Positions 42,057 to 42,135 of a stretch of 42,135 nt of DNA are shown in pieces. The number at the start of each line of letters is the position of its first letter. Position 1 is the first letter of the stretch. The position numbers were made by a program, and so were the translations under genes. The stretch is from Thermincola carboxydiphila (GTDB lineage Bacteria; Bacillota; Thermincolia; Thermincolales; UBA2595): positions 1-42,135 of the forward strand of contig JAENZX010000032.1 in the NCBI GenBank assembly GCA_016841045.1, written 5' to 3'. The notes below the pieces were generated by a model, which was given only the letters and a program-made list of their open reading frames with translations, was not told where the DNA came from and made no database searches.

Positions 42057-42135
42057 TTAATCTTCAAATCCATATTCTTTCCAACGTTTCTGAACTTGTT
42101 CTGCCATTGCATCATCCAGCTTGATTTCAATCGGT
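42057..42135 (-). CDS. C-terminal end of a further UbiD-like gene (partial, runs off right edge)
   Basis: On the minus strand the last 25 codons can be read from the edge and end KRWKEYGFED and stop. The intact UbiD protein at 40020 ends with a similar LARWADWGFNRK, so this is probably a fourth UbiD-family subunit, upstream of the PpcD-like gene. The visible part is too short for a firm call. The 43-nt gap to the PpcD-like start points to the same operon. Confidence 0.5.
   Translation of the reverse strand, partial: PIEIKLDDAMAEQVQKRWKEYGFED

Noticed and set aside
36947-42135. Complete phenol degradation pathway
   Set aside because: No phenylphosphate synthase, CoA ligase or benzoyl-CoA reductase genes are in the window; only the carboxylase-like part is present.
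1-42135. rRNA, tRNA, CRISPR arrays, transposases, restriction or defence genes
   Set aside because: I looked for conserved rRNA or tRNA segments, regularly spaced short repeats and typical protein motifs of these systems and saw none.

Overview
The window looks like the chromosome of an anaerobic, endospore-forming Firmicute, probably a Peptococcaceae-type clostridium. The evidence is a complete gerA-type germinant receptor operon, strong AAGGAGG ribosome binding sites, an S-layer (SLH) protein, multiheme cytochromes, a TRAP transporter, and a UbiD/phenylphosphate-carboxylase-type aromatic locus. No rRNA, tRNA, CRISPR array, transposase or integrase was seen. Both ends cut through genes.

Left third (1-12.7 kb). 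A large SLH surface protein with a 276-bp tandem repeat runs off the left edge. It is followed, all on the minus strand, by a GerMN lipoprotein, a sensor kinase/response regulator pair, and the germinant receptor operon gerXA-gerXC-gerXB plus a small membrane protein. Oligoendopeptidase F lies on the plus strand.

Middle (12.7-24.3 kb). A minus-strand export cluster contains a TolC-like pseudogene, a lipoprotein, a MacB-type ATPase, a MacA-like adaptor, a MacB-like permease, a small secreted DUF2680-like protein, a regulator and a kinase. It lies between two diverged direct copies of the 3' end and terminator of a multiheme cytochrome gene. The intact cytochrome (five CxxCH motifs) follows, with a Tat-exported split-Soret-type dihaem protein. 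Next are a LysR regulator and a two-part ThrE-type exporter whose N-terminal subunit has lost its 5' end.

Right half (24.3-42.1 kb). This is a coherent catabolic region. A TRAP transporter (dctP, dctQ, dctM; minus) diverges from a three-subunit molybdenum hydroxylase (plus). An IclR regulator, YqeC, MocA and a GalT-like protein follow. The promoters of the TRAP operon, the hydroxylase and iclR each carry a similar GAAC-type element at the same distance from the -10 box, which suggests a small IclR regulon. Across a bidirectional terminator, a minus-strand group encodes a PpcD-like HAD protein, a PpcA/B-like UbiD protein, a PpcC-like small subunit, two tandem 450-residue UbiD paralogues, a type 2 isopentenyl-diphosphate isomerase and an FMN-binding protein. 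A further UbiD-like C-terminus is cut by the right edge. I infer import of an (aromatic or heterocyclic) acid, hydroxylation by the Mo enzyme, and prenyl-FMN-dependent (de)carboxylation, with the isomerase possibly feeding DMAPP into prenyl-FMN. The substrate cannot be read from the sequence.
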